Part shown: positions 5,835 through 6,034 of the stretch, piece after piece
Layout of the letters: every line of letters begins with the position of its first letter
Numbering within the stretch: the first letter of the stretch is position 1
Source: Thermanaerothrix sp034436175
GTDB lineage: Bacteria > Chloroflexota > Anaerolineae > Anaerolineales > Anaerolineaceae
Length of the DNA: 6,034 nucleotides
Reading direction: 5' to 3'
NCBI GenBank assembly: GCA_964427505.1
Contig: CAYRUO010000050.1
Span: 1 to 6,034, forward strand
The notes under the pieces: generated by a model
Told to the model about the DNA's origin: nothing
Database searches by the model: none
The model's input: the letters and a program-made list of their open reading frames with translations, nothing else
Translations under genes and position numbers: made by a program

Positions 5835-6034
5835 ATGAAAGCCTTCCTCAGCCATCTGTGGCAGCGCCTGCTGGCGCTCAGCCTGCTGTGCCTGGCGGCA
5901 GGGGGCGTTTTGCTCTGGGTTGGCCTGGAGCGTGAAATCCCCCTGCGCGTGGACGGCACCTGGTGGGTGGTGCGGACGCGCGCGCTCACCCTAGGGGGTG
6001 TGCTGGAGGCTGTGGCGCCGCAACCCCAACCCGG
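5835..6034 (+). CDS. Membrane-anchored or secreted DUF348-like (ubiquitin-like) domain protein, 3' end outside window
   Basis: Sixty-six residues are visible. A basic N-terminus and one hydrophobic helix (residues about 11-30, LLALSLLCLAAGGVLLWVGL) form a signal peptide or membrane anchor; there is no convincing lipobox. Next, IPLRVDGTWWVVRTRALTL (35-53) and GGVLEAV fit the opening of DUF348, the ubiquitin-like domain of YabE- and Rpf-type cell-wall proteins. In that family it usually precedes G5, 3D or lytic domains acting on peptidoglycan outside the membrane; none is visible here. Two starts are possible. ATG 5796 directly follows the upstream gene's TAG and adds 13 residues (MNPAEHLQGTIRN). 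ATG 5835 gives a tidier signal sequence and has TACAAT at leaderless distance, with AAGGA too close to act as a normal ribosome site. I prefer 5835. Co-transcription with the upstream gene is possible. Confidence 0.72.
   Translation, partial: MKAFLSHLWQRLLALSLLCLAAGGVLLWVGLEREIPLRVDGTWWVVRTRALTLGGVLEAVAPQPQP

Noticed and set aside
5133..5855. 240-codon minus-strand open frame opposite the GT-C-like gene
   Set aside because: Gln/Gly/Arg-rich shadow frame with no motif; the plus strand has clear membrane and family features throughout.

Overview
The window looks like a piece of a high-G+C bacterial chromosome. The genes are dense, roughly 65-70% G+C where I sampled them, with no RNA genes, mobile elements or CRISPR repeats. 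The gene set fits a Chloroflexota bacterium, perhaps Anaerolineae: a SNF2 ATPase with the bacterial SNF2-associated domain next to a SWIM zinc-finger protein, an orphan GT-C type membrane protein, and a DUF348 (ubiquitin-like) cell-wall protein. That placement is inference from gene content and protein style; there is no phylogenetic marker here.

Layout. From the left edge to 2942 (+) runs a SNF2/Rad54-type DNA-dependent ATPase whose true start lies outside the window. Its last 17 bases overlap the start of a SWIM zinc-finger protein (2926-3867, +), so the two form a tight, probably translationally coupled pair. On the opposite strand, a small two-helix membrane protein (3841-4113, -) converges on the SWIM gene and shares 27 bases with its 3' end. 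A 77-base gap (4114-4190) separates it from a divergent 534-residue polytopic GT-C-like membrane protein (4191-5795, +). After 39 bases comes the start of a membrane-anchored or secreted protein with a DUF348-like domain (5835 to the right edge, +).

Regulation. The 77-base divergent gap and its edges carry the densest signals. There is a good sigma70-type promoter for the small membrane protein (TTGACT, 17 bases, TATCAT), and its -35 box sits inside codons 2-3 of the divergent gene. A TAAAAT box lies exactly 7 bases before the ATG of the membrane glycosyltransferase-like gene. A 9-base element, AATGA(C/G)TCA, occurs twice, 41 bases apart, flanking the promoter core. The DUF348 gene repeats the pattern: TACAAT ends 7 bases before its ATG, with no well-placed ribosome site. 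Both genes could be made from leaderless mRNAs, whereas the SWIM gene and the small membrane gene have conventional ribosome sites.

How the genes may work together. The SNF2 and SWIM proteins probably act in one nucleic-acid remodelling complex, as proposed for this family pairing; the substrate is unknown. The GT-C-like protein and the DUF348 protein both act at the cell surface. The small membrane protein has no recognised function. I found no convincing new multi-gene system; the most original signals are the regulatory ones in the divergent gap.
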